DNA of 64,000 nt from Paenibacillus sp. BIHB 4019 (GTDB lineage Bacteria; Bacillota; Bacilli; Paenibacillales; Paenibacillaceae). Position numbers and translations under genes: made by a program. Under the pieces are notes generated by a model. The model had not been told where the DNA came from, searched no databases, and saw nothing but the letters and a program-made list of their open reading frames with translations. Location: positions 3,221,001 to 3,285,000 of the forward strand of contig NZ_CP016808.1 of NCBI RefSeq assembly GCF_002741035.1, in the 5' to 3' direction. Below are positions 15,929-25,167 of the stretch, piece by piece (position 1 is the first letter of the stretch; every line of letters begins with the position of its first letter).

Positions 15929-17716
15929 ATGAATTTTCTTGCTGGAATGAAAGCAAAAATATTTTTAGAGAAAGATGAGAATTCCGCTACTGCTTTCATT
16001 CATTACGTAGCACTCTCCTTTTTTGTGCTGGTCCCATTCGCTTTTGCTGGTGCATTCAATAATGTTTCGTTTCTAGTTTCATTTGCTTTCTCCGGATTGT
16101 TTTTTACTTTATATGATATGACGACTGGAAAAAGTGGATTCATGCTGTTTCTAGGAATACTTTTTACTATAACAATCCCGCAAGTATTGCAGTTTAAAGC
16201 TATGAAACAAGTGTTGAAAGATTTTTTAAACTATTTAAATAGTAATCTTAGCCTTGATATAAGCTCTGCATCAATAAGTAATGCTTTAACAATCGCCAGT
16301 TTAGCGCTTGTTTTATTTAGTTTATCCAGGAAAAATCAGAAGATCAAAGAAATAGAAGGCGAAAATGAAAGTCTCAACAAGAAGGTAGAACAGCAAAAGG
16401 AATGGGACATCAGGTTTGAACAAATCGCTCAACTCAATTCAATAGATGATCAAATTGAAGAACTCTCATCTATTATTGAGCTAGAAAAAGACCCTGCTAT
16501 TTTATCTAGATCGTACACTCTGCGTGGTAATGCATTTAAAAAACTTGGGAGATTAGACGAAGCATTAGCTGATTTTAGTGAATCAATAAAGTGTAAATCT
16601 GATTATTTCCCGGCTTATGTTTATCGTGGAGAGATACTAAAAAGTATGGGAAATCAGCACGAGGCTCTAAATGAGTATACTAAGGCAATAGAGTTAAAAC
16701 CTAAAATAGCTGAGTTATATAATAATCGTGGTGTTGTTTTTAGTAATATTGGTAATAAAGATAAAGCATTAATTGATTATTCTAAGGCTATAGAAATAAA
16801 ACCAGATTATGCTAAGGCTTATAGTAACCGTGGGATTGTGTATGATGATTTAGGAAAGTATGAGGAAGCATTAAAAGATTATTTAAAGGCTATAGAGATA
16901 AAACCAGATTATGCTAGGGCTTATACTAACCGTGGGAATGTATATGATAATTTAGGTAAACATGAAGAGGCTCTAAGAGATTATGCGAAAGCCATAGAGT
17001 TGAACCCAGAAGATGCTTCTGCTTATTATAACCGTGGGTATGTATATAATAACTTAGGAAAACATGAAGAGGCGCTGAGAAATTATACGAAAGCCATAGA
17101 GTTAAACCCAGAAGATGCTTCTGCTTATTATAACCGTGGGGATATATATGTTAATTTAGGAAAGCATGAAGAGGCACTAAAAGATTATACGAAAGGGATA
17201 GAGTTAGACCCAGAAGATGCTTCTACTTATTATAACCGTGGGAATGTGTTTGTTAAACTAGAGGAATATAAAGAGGCACTGAAAAATTATACGAAAGCCA
17301 TAGAGTTGAACCCAGATGGTGCTTCTGCTTATTATAATCGTGGGTATGTGTATAATAAATTAGGAAAACATGAAGAGGCGCTAAAGGATTATACGAAAGC
17401 CATAGAGTTGAACTCAGAAGATGCTTCTGCTTATAATAACCGTGGAGAAATATATGATAAAATAGGAAAGTATGAAGAGGCACTAAGGGATTATACGAAA
17501 GCCATAGAGTTAGAACCGGAAGTTGCAGATAACTATTATAATCGTGGGAGGATATTTAGCACTTTAGGAGACTCGCACAAAGCAATACAAGACTATACCA
17601 AAGCAATTGAGTTAGATAGCAGCTATAGCACCAGGCTTGAAGCTATTATTAAGGATATAAAACTAAGTATGAGTGAGACCGCCTCAGGTGAAGGTTATGA
17701 GGAAGATGACGAGTAG
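15929..17716 (+). CDS. Membrane-anchored tetratricopeptide repeat protein
   Basis: This protein has about 595 residues. It opens with four hydrophobic segments (about 25-150), then a charged coiled-coil-like stretch (RKNQKIKEIEGENESL onward, 150-190). Eleven consecutive 34-residue TPR units of the NRGxxYxxLGKxEEALxDYTKAIELxP type follow. The acidic tail ends EGYEEDDE. TPRs bind other proteins, so it is probably a membrane-fixed scaffold; no catalytic domain is seen. The ATG at 15929 is preferred since GAAAGAAGG precedes it; an earlier ATG at 15875 lacks a site. The gene is clearly richer in A+T than its neighbours, suggesting recent acquisition. Confidence 0.8.
   Translation: MNFLAGMKAKIFLEKDENSATAFIHYVALSFFVLVPFAFAGAFNNVSFLVSFAFSGLFFTLYDMTTGKSGFMLFLGILFTITIPQVLQFKAMKQVLKDFLNYLNSNLSLDISSASISNALTIASLALVLFSLSRKNQKIKEIEGENESLNKKVEQQKEWDIRFEQIAQLNSIDDQIEELSSIIELEKDPAILSRSYTLRGNAFKKLGRLDEALADFSESIKCKSDYFPAYVYRGEILKSMGNQHEALNEYTKAIELKPKIAELYNNRGVVFSNIGNKDKALIDYSKAIEIKPDYAKAYSNRGIVYDDLGKYEEALKDYLKAIEIKPDYARAYTNRGNVYDNLGKHEEALRDYAKAIELNPEDASAYYNRGYVYNNLGKHEEALRNYTKAIELNPEDASAYYNRGDIYVNLGKHEEALKDYTKGIELDPEDASTYYNRGNVFVKLEEYKEALKNYTKAIELNPDGASAYYNRGYVYNKLGKHEEALKDYTKAIELNSEDASAYNNRGEIYDKIGKYEEALRDYTKAIELEPEVADNYYNRGRIFSTLGDSHKAIQDYTKAIELDSSYSTRLEAIIKDIKLSMSETASGEGYEEDDE
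16493..17616 (+). repeat. 102-base TPR-coding repeat array, eleven units
   Basis: Successive 102-base units encode 34-residue TPRs. Central units, from about 16900 to 17500, are very alike at the DNA level, including the block coding DYTKAIELNPEDASAYYNRG. This suggests recent unit duplication or gene conversion. Confidence 0.85.
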
Positions 17717-17807
17717 TGAAAAATGGTAATACAACAAGATTAAACTCTTAAAACTTAATTTTTTTGTAAACGGCCAGATTTCTATGTGAACAGCATATTA
17801 CAGAAAG

Positions 17808-17845
17808 CTGCCCATCAGTCATTTTGCGGGATAACTGATGGGCAG
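17808..17845. terminator. Hairpin between convergent TPR and allantoinase genes
   Basis: CTGCCCATCAGT (17808-17819) pairs perfectly with ACTGATGGGCAG (17834-17845). Confidence 0.75.
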
Positions 17846-17878
17846 TTTCATGTTTTGCGGGCCAAGAATATCTAGAAG

Positions 17879-19270
17879 TCACACCTGCTGCTTCGCACAA
17901 GCAGGAGCACCGCTCAGCCATTGTCCTTCGAACGGCTGAACTACGCCACTTTTAACCTCGTACACCATATCCCCTCTACTCCAAGTAGCCATGACACGGC
18001 AGCCGAATTTTCTGCCGATATAAGGATTATGCTTATGACGGTGAAATAGATGCTCAGCTTCAAGAATGTATGGGGCATCGAGCTGCACCATAACAAGATC
18101 AGCATCCGCTCCGAGCCGTATTTCGCCCTTCGTATCGCTGAGGCCAAACCTTGCGGCGGGCGCGGACGAAAGCATCCGACTCAGCGCCGGGAGTGGAATC
18201 CCCCTCTTTGTATAGCCTTCGTCAATCATCAGCTCCAGCGAATTTTGCGCTCCCGCTATGCCTCCCCACGCCGTAAAATAATTCCTGGATTGCTTCAATT
18301 CGCTCGGGCAGGGGGAATGGTCGGAGGCGATCATATCGATATGTCCAGCAGCAAGCATCGCCCACAGCTTTTCCTGCTCGGATTTGCTCCGTAAAGGAGG
18401 GGCGCATTTGGCTGCTGGACCAATCAGCTCCAAATCACGGTCTGTGAGCACCAAATAATGAGGGCACGTTTCCAAGGTCACATCCATACCGCGCTTTTTA
18501 GCATTGGCTATTGTCTGTACGGCATCAGCACTGCTAATATGGACAAAATGCAAAGCGCATCCCGTCTGCTCCGCGAACAGGAGCGCCCGTTCAACCGCCT
18601 CAAGCTCAGCGCGCACTGGACGCGATGCCGTATAATCTGCCGCAGATATGGCGCCCTCAGCCAGCTTCTCTTTCGTCAAAGCAGAGACAATGGGCTCGCT
18701 TTCCGCATGCAGCGCCAGCACATGCCCGAGCTCTGCAATTATCTTCATCCCTGCCAGCAGCGTTACATCATCCACCTCGCGAAAGGCATCCTCGGACGGA
18801 TCGCCGGGAGAAGACATAAAGGCCTTGAAGCCGATGACTCCGGCCTCATCCAATGCTCGCAAGTCATCTAGATGCCCCGGAACAAGCCCGCCCCATAATG
18901 CAAAATCCACAACGGATTTTCCTTGCGCAGCGGCAAGCTTTTGATGTAATGCGGCGACAGTAACGGTAGGAGGGAGGCCATTTAGCGGCATATCAATAAA
19001 AGTAGTGCAGCCGCCTGCTGCAAGAGCCGAGGAGCCGCTGGCAAAGCCTTCCCATGCTCCAAGTCCCGGCTCGTTCAAATGGACATGGGCGTCGATCATG
19101 CCGGGCATCACAATCATGCCGGTTGCCAGAACCGTTTGCTTGGCAGGGGCTGTCAATCGCTCAGCCAACTGTACAATTCGCCCATTGTGGATACCAATAT
19201 CCAATTGGCGAACATCGTGGCTTAGGACAACCGAGCCGTCCCGGATGATTAAATCCAATGGTTCCTTCAT
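17879..19270 (-). CDS. allB: Allantoinase
   Basis: This 463-residue amidohydrolase opens allantoin to allantoate. The binuclear metal site is complete: His62 and His64 in DAHVHLNEPG, carboxylated Lys149 in GFKAFMSS, His188, His244 and Asp317 in ASDHSP. The PLN sequence after DMP, at about 94-98, fits allantoinase rather than dihydroorotase or hydantoinase, although these relatives cannot be excluded by eye. GAGGTGAGCTT precedes the ATG. It is the last gene of an operon gntR-ATPase-permease-binding protein-allB, which points to use of imported ureide as nitrogen source. No other allantoin pathway gene lies in the window. Confidence 0.88.
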   Translation of the reverse strand: MKEPLDLIIRDGSVVLSHDVRQLDIGIHNGRIVQLAERLTAPAKQTVLATGMIVMPGMIDAHVHLNEPGLGAWEGFASGSSALAAGGCTTFIDMPLNGLPPTVTVAALHQKLAAAQGKSVVDFALWGGLVPGHLDDLRALDEAGVIGFKAFMSSPGDPSEDAFREVDDVTLLAGMKIIAELGHVLALHAESEPIVSALTKEKLAEGAISAADYTASRPVRAELEAVERALLFAEQTGCALHFVHISSADAVQTIANAKKRGMDVTLETCPHYLVLTDRDLELIGPAAKCAPPLRSKSEQEKLWAMLAAGHIDMIASDHSPCPSELKQSRNYFTAWGGIAGAQNSLELMIDEGYTKRGIPLPALSRMLSSAPAARFGLSDTKGEIRLGADADLVMVQLDAPYILEAEHLFHRHKHNPYIGRKFGCRVMATWSRGDMVYEVKSGVVQPFEGQWLSGAPACAKQQV

Positions 19271-19386
19271 AAGCTCACCTCTGTCCGATTAGGAGGATAT
19301 AAACATAGAAGGCAGAACCACAAGGGCTCAGCCTTCCCGTTATGTTCCTCTTATTTTTATCCCTACTCAGATACTCAGATACTCTG

Positions 19387-20496
19387 TTACTCGGTTACTA
19401 GCGCAGGATCAAGCGCTTTGAGCAAGCTCAGATCATGGTACGAAGCGAAATCAGGGATGTTTTTGATATTGCCTACACTTTTCAAATACTCGCCTACAGC
19501 TTGGCCGTTGCTTCCGTTAATGTAAGTATCATTTACTTCCATAGCATATACGTTGCGGTTCATAATCTCTCTAAGCTCATCTTCGGTTAAGTGCAGCTCG
19601 GGCGCCAATATTTTAATCGCTTCTTCCCGATTGTCATTAATGTAAGCTGTCGCTTTCTCTAGAGCGCCAAGCATCGCTTTAATCGTATTCGGGTTTTCCT
19701 TCAAATAGTCGTCGGTTACCTGCACCGTCGTATGCACGCTCATCCAGTTCACAGCGCCCGTTTTATCGGGAAGCTCGCTTTTTGTGCCGCTGAACAGAAA
19801 CTTGCCGCCACCTTGAATCGCCTTCGTGATGAACGGCTCCCACGCTGCCATCGCATCGATAGACCCGTTCTGTAAAGCAACAACGGCATCGCTTGGCGCA
19901 AGGTTGACGTATTTGATTTTGCTCACGTCAACGCCAAGCTCCTTGCCCATATTATCGATGGCGAACTTGACATCTGCTCCGCTTGGAATGCCGATTGTCT
20001 TACCTTCCAGATCCTTAGCGCTTTTCAATTCCAGCTTGCTGGAGCCAACGACCGCCTGTGTTCCGGCAATTTGGGCTAGCGGCGCTACAATTTTCACGGG
20101 AATATTGGAGGATTTCAAAATAATATCCATAAAGTTCGTCTGAATGCTGACAGGAGCGCTGCCCCCTGCCACTAAAGGAGCAATATCCGGGCCGCTTTCA
20201 ATGAGCTGGCTTGTTACATCGAGTCCTGCTTCCTTGAAGTAGCCAAGCTTGTCGGCAATAATTTGCTGGGAGGAAATTTGGGCGTCGCGAACGCCGACGA
20301 GTGTAACGGTTGTCGTCTCGGGAGTGTCATCGGCTGCAGCCTCAGGCGAGCTTGTTTCCGCAGCCGCGGCAGCAGGGGCAGAGCTAGCATTTCCGCTTGC
20401 GCTCGTAGCTTCTTCCTTCGCGCCGCATGCCGTCAGCGCCAATGCCAGAGCGGAAACGACCAATAATTGTTGAACCCATTTTTTCTGATTAGCCAT
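19387..20496 (-). CDS. ABC importer substrate-binding lipoprotein (SsuA/NrtA/TauA-like)
   Basis: This 369-residue lipoprotein has lipobox LTAC at residues 21-24, an Ala/Ser/Glu-rich linker to about 60, then a binding domain of the NMT1/SsuA type (VGVRDAQISSQQIIADKLGYFKEAGLDV, IGIPSGADVKFAID, MAAWEPF). Such proteins bind sulfonates, nitrate, pyrimidines or related small anions and neutral compounds. Here it is followed by allantoinase, so allantoin or another purine-derived ureide is the likely ligand. This is inferred from operon context, not from binding residues. Confidence 0.87.
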   Translation of the reverse strand: MANQKKWVQQLLVVSALALALTACGAKEEATSASGNASSAPAAAAAETSSPEAAADDTPETTTVTLVGVRDAQISSQQIIADKLGYFKEAGLDVTSQLIESGPDIAPLVAGGSAPVSIQTNFMDIILKSSNIPVKIVAPLAQIAGTQAVVGSSKLELKSAKDLEGKTIGIPSGADVKFAIDNMGKELGVDVSKIKYVNLAPSDAVVALQNGSIDAMAAWEPFITKAIQGGGKFLFSGTKSELPDKTGAVNWMSVHTTVQVTDDYLKENPNTIKAMLGALEKATAYINDNREEAIKILAPELHLTEDELREIMNRNVYAMEVNDTYINGSNGQAVGEYLKSVGNIKNIPDFASYHDLSLLKALDPALVTE

Positions 20497-20602
20497 CGTA
20501 ATCTCTCCCTATACCCATTGTTTTTTGTCTCTAATTTCTAATTTCTGCTTTCTCGATGCTGCCAGCCGCATAAAACGGATCAAGCTCCCCTAGATGTGCG
20601 TG

Positions 20603-21484
20603 CTACTTCTCAACCGCTTCGCTCATCCCTCCTTTGCGCCAGCTAAGAACCTTGTTCTCCAACAGTTTCAGCAAGGCGGAGAAGATGCTATAAATCAAGC
20701 CAATAAAAATAATGGCAACGAACATATTGGAAATTTTAAAATAATTCCGTGCGTCTACGATAATATAGCCGAGCCCTGATTTGGCACCCATCATCTCGGA
20801 GACGATCAGGGCGGAGAAGGACAAGCCGAGGCTGACTCTGGCGCCGACGATGAAACTCGGAATGGCGGAAGGAAGCAGCACTCTTCTGAAAATTTGCCGT
20901 TCCGAAGCGCCAAGACTCATCGCCGAACGAATGAGGGTAGAAGGGACGGTTTTGAATCCGTCTACTGTATACACTAATACCGGAAGAAACGTCGTCCAGG
21001 CTATGAGCAGCACCTTAGGAAATTCGCCGATTCCAAACCAGATAATGATCAGAGGGAGCAGGGCGAGTGCCGGAATCGGACCTACTAAATTCAACAGAGG
21101 AGACATCCAGCGCTCCACCTGACGAAACTTGCTCATTAATACGCCGATGAAAACGGCAAGCACACAGCCGATAACAAAACCGGCGGCAATACGCAAAGTG
21201 CTGGACAGCAAGCTTTCAAAGAGAAGGCCTGTTTGCGCAAGTGCCCAAGCATCGCTAATAACGAGTGACGGGGGTGGGAGAAAAAGCGGATTGAACAGGG
21301 CGGCCTTCATATTTATTTGAGAAAAAACTTCCCATACAATGAAAAAGGCCAGATAAGGAACGAAATTCGATGTTCGCATAAAGCTGGAGCTAGGCTTAGC
21401 CTTCAATCTGCGTACAGCCTGTTGTGCCCCAAGCTTGCCCGCTTGCGCCCCCTCGGCTGTGAAAGAACCTGATGTCTCGCTCAT
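20603..21484 (-). CDS. ABC importer permease (SsuC-like)
   Basis: This 293-residue permease of the BPD_transp_1 family has six predicted helices and the EAA loop SAMSLGASERQIFRRVLLPSAIPS at about 190-213. The first 40 residues are a polar extension. It overlaps the ATPase gene by four bases (ATGA), so translation is coupled. It forms the membrane channel of the importer whose binding protein and ATPase flank it. Confidence 0.9.
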   Translation of the reverse strand: MSETSGSFTAEGAQAGKLGAQQAVRRLKAKPSSSFMRTSNFVPYLAFFIVWEVFSQINMKAALFNPLFLPPPSLVISDAWALAQTGLLFESLLSSTLRIAAGFVIGCVLAVFIGVLMSKFRQVERWMSPLLNLVGPIPALALLPLIIIWFGIGEFPKVLLIAWTTFLPVLVYTVDGFKTVPSTLIRSAMSLGASERQIFRRVLLPSAIPSFIVGARVSLGLSFSALIVSEMMGAKSGLGYIIVDARNYFKISNMFVAIIFIGLIYSIFSALLKLLENKVLSWRKGGMSEAVEK

Positions 21485-22227
21485 TGTACGGCCTCCTCCA
21501 ATTCATTCTCCATCAATACGTGCTCGATTCGCTGCATAGCCTCGCCGAAGCCGGGCATATCGAAGGTGCGGGGATGCAGAAGGTCGACTTTAAATTCATC
21601 AGCAATGACACCATTTTTCATAACGACAACACGGTCAGCCAAATAAATCGCTTCGCTTATGCTGTGTGTAACGAACAAAGTAGTGGGCTTTAGCTTTTCG
21701 CAAATGCGGCGCAGCTCTCTGCGCATCATGTCGCGGGTCAAAATATCCAAAGCTCCGAAAGGCTCATCCATCAGCAAAATATCGGGGGAGCTTGCAAGCG
21801 CCCGGGCAATGCCTACCCGCTGCTTCATTCCGCCTGACAATTCGGCTGGGTATTGATCCGCATATTTCTCCAAGCCAACGAGACCTAAAAACTGTCTGCC
21901 AACTTCCTTAGCCTCTGCTTTTCCCGCTCCTTGGACTTCCGGGCCAAAGCTTATATTTTCAAGTACCGTGTACCAAGGGAACAGAGCATGATCTTGAAAA
22001 ACCATGCCGCGAGCTTTGGAAGGGCCGCGAATAAGCTCGCCATCTACGAGCAGCTCCCCTTCATCAGGCAGCAAATAGCCGGCGATCATATTAAGCAGCG
22101 TAGATTTGCCGCAGCCGCTATGTCCGAGAATGCATACGAACTCGTGTGCATCCACCGTCAAATGGACATTTTTCAATATCGTCCGTTCACCAAATCGCTT
22201 TCCTGCATTTCGCACCATCAACTTCAT
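21481..22227 (-). CDS. ABC importer ATPase (SsuB-like)
   Basis: This 248-residue ATPase has Walker A GHSGCGKST, the signature LSGGMKQRVGIARAL, Walker B ILLMDEP and the switch His in LFVTHS. The ATG at 22227 is preferred because GCGAGGGATA lies just before it; a longer frame to 22290 lacks a site. It powers the ureide-type importer and lies second in the gntR operon. Confidence 0.92.
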   Translation of the reverse strand: MKLMVRNAGKRFGERTILKNVHLTVDAHEFVCILGHSGCGKSTLLNMIAGYLLPDEGELLVDGELIRGPSKARGMVFQDHALFPWYTVLENISFGPEVQGAGKAEAKEVGRQFLGLVGLEKYADQYPAELSGGMKQRVGIARALASSPDILLMDEPFGALDILTRDMMRRELRRICEKLKPTTLFVTHSISEAIYLADRVVVMKNGVIADEFKVDLLHPRTFDMPGFGEAMQRIEHVLMENELEEAVQ

Positions 22228-22350
22228 CGCTATCCCTCGCTTTCTACCATTCATGCCCGTCGTTGTATCCCATTTATGAAGGTATCCCATCCAACATGAA
22301 ATCCAAGATTGGATACAATCCTGTGCAAAAAAAATGATCGGCCTGCCGAC

Positions 22351-23046
22351 TCAGCTTTTCGCGCTGGCGTAATGACCGTTTGCCAAGCGGAAAACCTCGC
22401 TTAAGGACTGAGGAGCCGTTCCCTTTTCTTCGAACTGGAGCGTATCTTCGATTTCCTTTAAATGCTCGATCATCAAACGTTCCGCCTGCACCGCGTCGCC
22501 TTGCTCAATTAAAAGCACTAACCGTCGATGATCGCTGCAATGCATATGCTTGCTCATGCCATATAGGGCGATGATTACGTAGGTGAGCGATATAAGCTCC
22601 TCCAAATAGCGGTAATAATAATTATTGCCTGTAAACTCGGCGATTTTGAGATGGAAGTTGCCCGAGAGCCGCAGGGCGAGCAAAGGATCGCCGTTGTGAT
22701 GGGCTTGATGCTCTTCATCAAGCAGCTTGTTTAACTGTCCGAGCTGATCGGCGGTCAGCTTTCCGCTTGCTTTTTTTACGCTGGAAGCTTCAATGACTCT
22801 GCGCATTTCGAAAACTTCCTTGGCCTCATCGACCGTAGGACATGCAACGAAAGTTCCCTTGTATGGAATCACCGTCACAAGCTTCTCGCCTGCCAGCTTG
22901 CGCAGCACATTGCGTACAGGCGTGCGGCTGACGCCGAACGATTCGGCAATAACCTCCTCGACAAGCTGCATGCTAGGGCGCAGCTTTTGCTGAATAATGG
23001 CATCTTTAATGGCTATATAAATATCAAGTTCATTTGCTACCCCCAC
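22351..23046 (-). CDS. GntR-family regulator, FCD subfamily
   Basis: The N-terminal winged helix (VEEVIAESFGVSRTPVRNVLRKLAGEKLV, residues about 27-60) is followed by an FCD domain with metal-type ligands (FEMRRVIEASS, FHLKIAEFTGN, DHRRLVLLIEQGD, MIEHLKEI). The GTG at 23046 is preferred because AAAGGAG lies nine bases upstream; the ATG at 23055 directly abuts that site. It heads the importer-allantoinase operon and is probably its repressor, responding to a carboxylate such as a ureide degradation product. Confidence 0.88.
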   Translation of the reverse strand: MGVANELDIYIAIKDAIIQQKLRPSMQLVEEVIAESFGVSRTPVRNVLRKLAGEKLVTVIPYKGTFVACPTVDEAKEVFEMRRVIEASSVKKASGKLTADQLGQLNKLLDEEHQAHHNGDPLLALRLSGNFHLKIAEFTGNNYYYRYLEELISLTYVIIALYGMSKHMHCSDHRRLVLLIEQGDAVQAERLMIEHLKEIEDTLQFEEKGTAPQSLSEVFRLANGHYASAKS

Positions 23047-23055
23047 AGGGAACAT

Positions 23056-23475
23056 CTCCTTTCTAAGGTGGATCAGTCAAACGAAAGTGTTTGTTATGTT
23101 TTATAACATGAATAGTAATTTAAAAGCACGTTACAAGTCAATAGTTATTTTTGAATAGGGTGAAATGACGGATTTTTAAAAGATTCTTCAAAAATCCAAC
23201 TGGTTTTAGCACATTTTCGTATAAATGCTTGTCTTTTTCGCTAGCTCACTTTTATTTCGCGGCATATTTATGTTATATAAACTAACACAAACCATTGATT
23301 AATAACTGTTTTTTCATTTGCAGATTGTCCTGCTTTTAAACTATAAAAAACACCTATATAGTGGTAGAATTGGATGAGTGAAATGAATGTGAAGGGTATA
23401 AAGAACTAGAGAGATATCATTTTGGGGTTATGCTTTTTATTTATTTTTATAACATAATAAAGTTGAGAGGGTTGA
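23056..23475. promoter_or_regulatory. Divergent regulatory region between gntR and the SLH gene
   Basis: These 420 bases hold no gene. On the minus strand TTGACT (23141-23136) and TACTAT (23117-23112) can form a promoter with an 18-base spacer. Just downstream lies TGTTAT-GTTTT-ATAACA (23092-23108), a dyad suited to a GntR regulator. A second half-similar dyad, TGTTA-N7-TAACA, is at 23271-23287, and TATAACAT recurs near 23447. The rest is AT-rich with no clear structure. Confidence 0.5.
23092..23108. promoter_or_regulatory. Candidate GntR operator
   Basis: TGTTAT, five bases, ATAACA: an exact dyad at about the transcription start expected from the minus-strand promoter at 23112-23141. Confidence 0.5.
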
Positions 23476-23478
23476 ATC

Positions 23479-25008
23479 ATCATTATTAAATTTTATTATC
23501 GTATCGGTGTAACAGGGTTGGTTATTCTGCTTATGTCATTGGTTTATTTGCCTGGGGAGCAAGGGGTATCAGCGAGAGCGCTTGTTCAAGAGTTCGCCGC
23601 AAGCTCAGCCGTTAAAGCGGATAACGCCCTTACACGAGCTGAGGCGGCCAGCATGCTGAGCCGGGTTACCCAATTGCCAAAGCCCGACATGGCGGATGCC
23701 GCATCGGTATTTCCGGACCTGGACAAGCACAGCAGCCGCAGCGATGTGCGCAAGCTCGTTGCCCTTGGAATGATTGCGAAAAATGACTACCCCAAAGGCT
23801 TCCAGCCTGACAAGGCGGTGACCCGCTTTGAAATCATGAAATGGATGGCTAGCGGACTTGCGGCATCCGACGAAAGCTTCAAGCAAGCACTGGCGGATAC
23901 GGCGCATACGCTGCTGCCTACTCCTGAGACTTATAAGGGCGGCATTGCAGACAAGCAAATTCCGTATATCGCCGTTATTCGAGGAACGGGCATTATTACA
24001 GGGATGCAGGATGGCACGTTCCGGCCGGCTGATCCCGTTTCGAAGGCTGAGCTGGCCGCCAGTCTGCTCCGCTATAAGCGAGTGGAGGGCACCAAAGCTG
24101 AAGGCTATCAGGCTTTAAATGAGCTGCGGGAAGTGGGATTAACCGGCAGCAATCTGAGCAGCATTACGAAATTCAAATATGAAAGAGTAACCTATTTTAA
24201 CAATGACGGAACCTACAAGCCTGAAGCTGTTGCTAGCGCGGGGATTGACCTGGAGCAGCACATTGATGTCAGCACCTTGGAGCCTTATCTGCGAATTCCT
24301 GGCATAGGATTGGATTACCACCATTTTGTAAATGGCTATAGCAAGCGCTACAAATTCGTTAGGCTGGAGGAGCTGGGAATGAGCCTGAAGGATGCGATAG
24401 CAGATGCTTATGACACAGGATATATGCCGCATCTTGGAGTAGAGGACCCGAGCAAGCTTAGCCAGAAGGATTTGAATTTGATATTGTCACACGAGGATGC
24501 TACTTTGAAGGTTGAGGGGAGCAGAATGCCGTTTACCTCCTTTGCCGATGTGGTCGACAGCCCAATCAAGGCCAAGAAGGTGGCTACGGCTAAGCTTCAC
24601 CGAATGATTTTCGTTGATGTTCCCGTGACGGGCAAGGGGGAAGCGAAGGGTGTTTATGCGAACTATTTTGCGGATACCATCGCTTCGTGGGGCAAGCTTG
24701 ATAACAGTGTTTATATGGCCTTCACGGAAATGACAATCCAGACCCATTCGGATAAAATGGATATTATGACCTTCTACGGCGCTATTGGCAATGGGAATGG
24801 GAACGGATTTTTCAAATTCAGCCGCCTTGCTCCCGAAACGTTGGACAAAAACGGGCTGACTACCGTTCCGATGGCTACTTCCACTTATTTTACTAAAGAT
24901 AGCGTCAGACGCTTTTGGACCTTTGGCACCTATCTCAAAAAATACCGTGATCCAGTCCACCTCACAACCGACTCAGGAGCTTACTTTAGAGCGTATTACC
25001 AACCTTAA
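23479..25008 (+). CDS. Secreted S-layer homology (SLH) domain protein, start uncertain
   Basis: The frame opens after TGA at 23473-23475. From an ATC/ATT codon at 23479 or 23482 the product begins with a basic stretch (KFYYR), a hydrophobic core (TGLVILLMSLVYL) and an Ala-X-Ala site, a good signal peptide; GAGAGGG at 23465-23471 is well placed for it. The first usual start, TTG at 23518, would remove the basic part and has no ribosome site. Residues about 45-185 contain two to three SLH modules (ALTRAEAASMLSRV, GFQPDKAVTRFEIMKWMA, TFRPADPVSKAELAASLLRY), which bind cell-wall pyruvylated polymers. The remaining 310 residues match no family I recognise. The gene is expressed alone. Confidence 0.7.
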   Translation: MIIKFYYRIGVTGLVILLMSLVYLPGEQGVSARALVQEFAASSAVKADNALTRAEAASMLSRVTQLPKPDMADAASVFPDLDKHSSRSDVRKLVALGMIAKNDYPKGFQPDKAVTRFEIMKWMASGLAASDESFKQALADTAHTLLPTPETYKGGIADKQIPYIAVIRGTGIITGMQDGTFRPADPVSKAELAASLLRYKRVEGTKAEGYQALNELREVGLTGSNLSSITKFKYERVTYFNNDGTYKPEAVASAGIDLEQHIDVSTLEPYLRIPGIGLDYHHFVNGYSKRYKFVRLEELGMSLKDAIADAYDTGYMPHLGVEDPSKLSQKDLNLILSHEDATLKVEGSRMPFTSFADVVDSPIKAKKVATAKLHRMIFVDVPVTGKGEAKGVYANYFADTIASWGKLDNSVYMAFTEMTIQTHSDKMDIMTFYGAIGNGNGNGFFKFSRLAPETLDKNGLTTVPMATSTYFTKDSVRRFWTFGTYLKKYRDPVHLTTDSGAYFRAYYQP

Positions 25009-25020
25009 TCGATTAATCGA

Positions 25021-25065
25021 AGCACCCCTTGTCCTCTCTCTATGAGAGCAAAGGGGTGCTTTTTC
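25021..25065 (+). terminator. Rho-independent terminator of the SLH gene
   Basis: AGCACCCCTT (25021-25030) pairs with AAGGGGTGCT (25051-25060), with an inner CTCTC/GAGAG pair and a TTTTCT tail. Confidence 0.85.
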
Positions 25066-25167
25066 TCTTGTTGCACAAAGGGTTAACAGACTGTATAGCT
25101 ATTTTAACCAACTACCTTGCATAGCAATGTATATAAATATATAATGTAGTTTAGGAGGTGACATCTT

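Noticed and set aside
16493..17616. Possible CRISPR-like repeat array
   Set aside because: The repeats are contiguous 102-base coding units of TPR motifs without spacers.
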